Assembly (NCBI GenBank): GCA_050480245.1
Contig: JBCNEQ010000034.1
Origin: Anoxybacillus sp050480245
GTDB lineage: Bacteria; Bacillota; Bacilli; Bacillales; Anoxybacillaceae
Length of the DNA: 14,684 nucleotides
Strand: one strand, 5' to 3'
Shown here in pieces: positions 14,139-14,684 of the stretch. Below the pieces are notes generated by a model. It ran no database searches, was not told the DNA's origin, and saw nothing but the letters and a program-made list of their open reading frames with translations. The position numbers and the translations under genes are program-made. Each line of letters opens with the position of its first letter. Position 1 is the stretch's first letter.

Positions 14139-14684
14139 AAGGGGGAATGGAAGCCGTACCAGCTCACAAGAAGTTCGTGATCATTCAAGAAATGGCAGGG
14201 GTTTATGGTTCGATTCAACAATTATGTGAGATTGCAGGAGTGTCTCGAAGTGGGTATTACAAGTGGGTAAAACGACAGGAACGCCCTTCTCGGAAGCACT
14301 TGGAAGACGAGCAGCTAAAGGAAAAAATCAAAGAGTGCCATGAAGAAGTGAAAGGAATCTACGGGTATCGGAGAGTCAAAGTTTGGCTGAAACGGAAATA
14401 CAAACTGGATATCAACCATAAACGAGTACAAAGGCTGATGAGGGAGATGGGAATCCGGGCGGTGATTCGGAAGAAACGGCCTTATTACGGAAAGAAAGAG
14501 CCTTATGTGATTTCGGACAATCATCTAAACCGAGATTTCCACGCGTCAAAGCCAAACGAGAAATGGGTGACAGATATTACATATTTGATTTTTAATGGGC
14601 AAAAGCTCTATTTGTCCGCCATTAAAGACCTATACAATAATGAAATTGTGGCCTACCATATTAGTGTCAAGGCCGATTATTTTT
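14123..14684 (+). CDS. IS3-family transposase OrfB (integrase-like catalytic part), truncated by window end
   Basis: The frame beginning at 14123, reached by -1 slippage from orfA, is open to the last base (about 187 residues). It starts AFKDVKGGMEAVPAHKK; GTG 14135 or ATG 14147 could serve as independent starts. It contains the HTH_21-type region (IIQEMAGVYGSIQQLCEIA, then VSRSGYYKWVKR) and the segment GIYGYRRVKVWLKRKY. The start of the DDE integrase core, KPNEKWVTDITYLIFNGQKLY, holds the first catalytic Asp in WVTDIT. LSAIKDLYNNEIVAYHIS follows. The second Asp and the Glu are beyond the window. Its codon choice (AAG, GAG, CGG) differs from the neighbouring mtn genes, in keeping with a mobile origin. 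Confidence 0.9.

Larger units (their letters stand above)
13770..14684 (+). mobile_element. IS3-family (IS150-like) insertion sequence, left part
   Basis: orfA and orfB, joined by a -1 slippery site, identify an IS3-family element cut by the end of the window. The probable left end is TGATATGATCCCC starting at 13770 (13775 is an alternative TG). The terminal-repeat region to about 13795 resembles the TG...CCCC...AGT..GACA pattern of IS150-group ends. The right end, target duplication and the rest of the DDE domain are outside the window, so the boundary is provisional. No stop or frameshift other than the programmed one is seen, so the element may be intact. Confidence 0.85.

Noticed and set aside
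14315..14524. Minus-strand ORF within orfB
   Set aside because: Antisense shadow of the transposase coding frame.
1..14684. CRISPR array, tRNA/rRNA, phage or defence genes
   Set aside because: No spaced direct repeats, no tRNA-like cloverleaf noticed, and every long frame is explained by metabolism, transport, signalling or the IS.

Overview
The window looks like chromosome of a Bacillaceae bacterium, most likely the thermophilic Anoxybacillus/Geobacillus group. This is inferred from moderate GC, Gram-positive Shine-Dalgarno (SD) sites, two SAM-I (S-box) riboswitches, and a mtn gene set close to that of Bacillus subtilis in protein content. No taxonomic search was possible.

Region 1 (1-2353, + strand) holds the C-terminal part of a sporulation-type sensor histidine kinase, a ZIP-family metal transporter and an EamA/DMT permease. 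They are packed with 2-11 bp gaps and end at a bidirectional terminator shared with the convergent mtn operon.

Region 2 (about 2360-10195) encodes the methionine salvage pathway almost completely. On the minus strand, an S-box riboswitch (5454-5563) precedes mtnW-mtnX-mtnB-mtnD (enolase, phosphatase, dehydratase, acireductone dioxygenase). Upstream on the same strand is mtnE (aminotransferase), divergent from mtnU (omega-amidase-type hydrolase). On the plus strand a second S-box riboswitch (7811-7911) precedes mtnK (methylthioribose kinase) and mtnA (isomerase). Together these enzymes convert methylthioribose (MTR) to 4-methylthio-2-oxobutyrate and then methionine. Only the MTA/SAH nucleosidase step that makes MTR is absent.

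Region 3 (10192-13756, + strand) is a CUT2-type ABC importer: lipoprotein, double ATPase and one visible permease. It is joined to mtnA by successive ATGA overlaps, so it belongs to the SAM-controlled mtnKA operon. The obvious hypothesis is that it imports methylthioribose.

Region 4 (about 13770 to the end) is the left part of an IS3-family (IS150-like) insertion sequence, placed about 13 bp after the permease stop. It carries orfA, an A-AAA-AAG slippery site and a truncated orfB. A large hairpin at its left end contains the orfA ribosome binding site.

The most notable regulatory observations are these. The two promoter-plus-riboswitch cassettes are inverted copies of each other, and both carry a 12-bp perfect palindrome at the same place over the -10/start region, with a compensatory base change. 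mtnE and mtnU have no riboswitch of their own but run without a terminator into the neighbouring S-box leaders. The insertion sequence may have split the operon terminator. No CRISPR array, tRNA, rRNA, defence island or clearly new enzyme system is visible.
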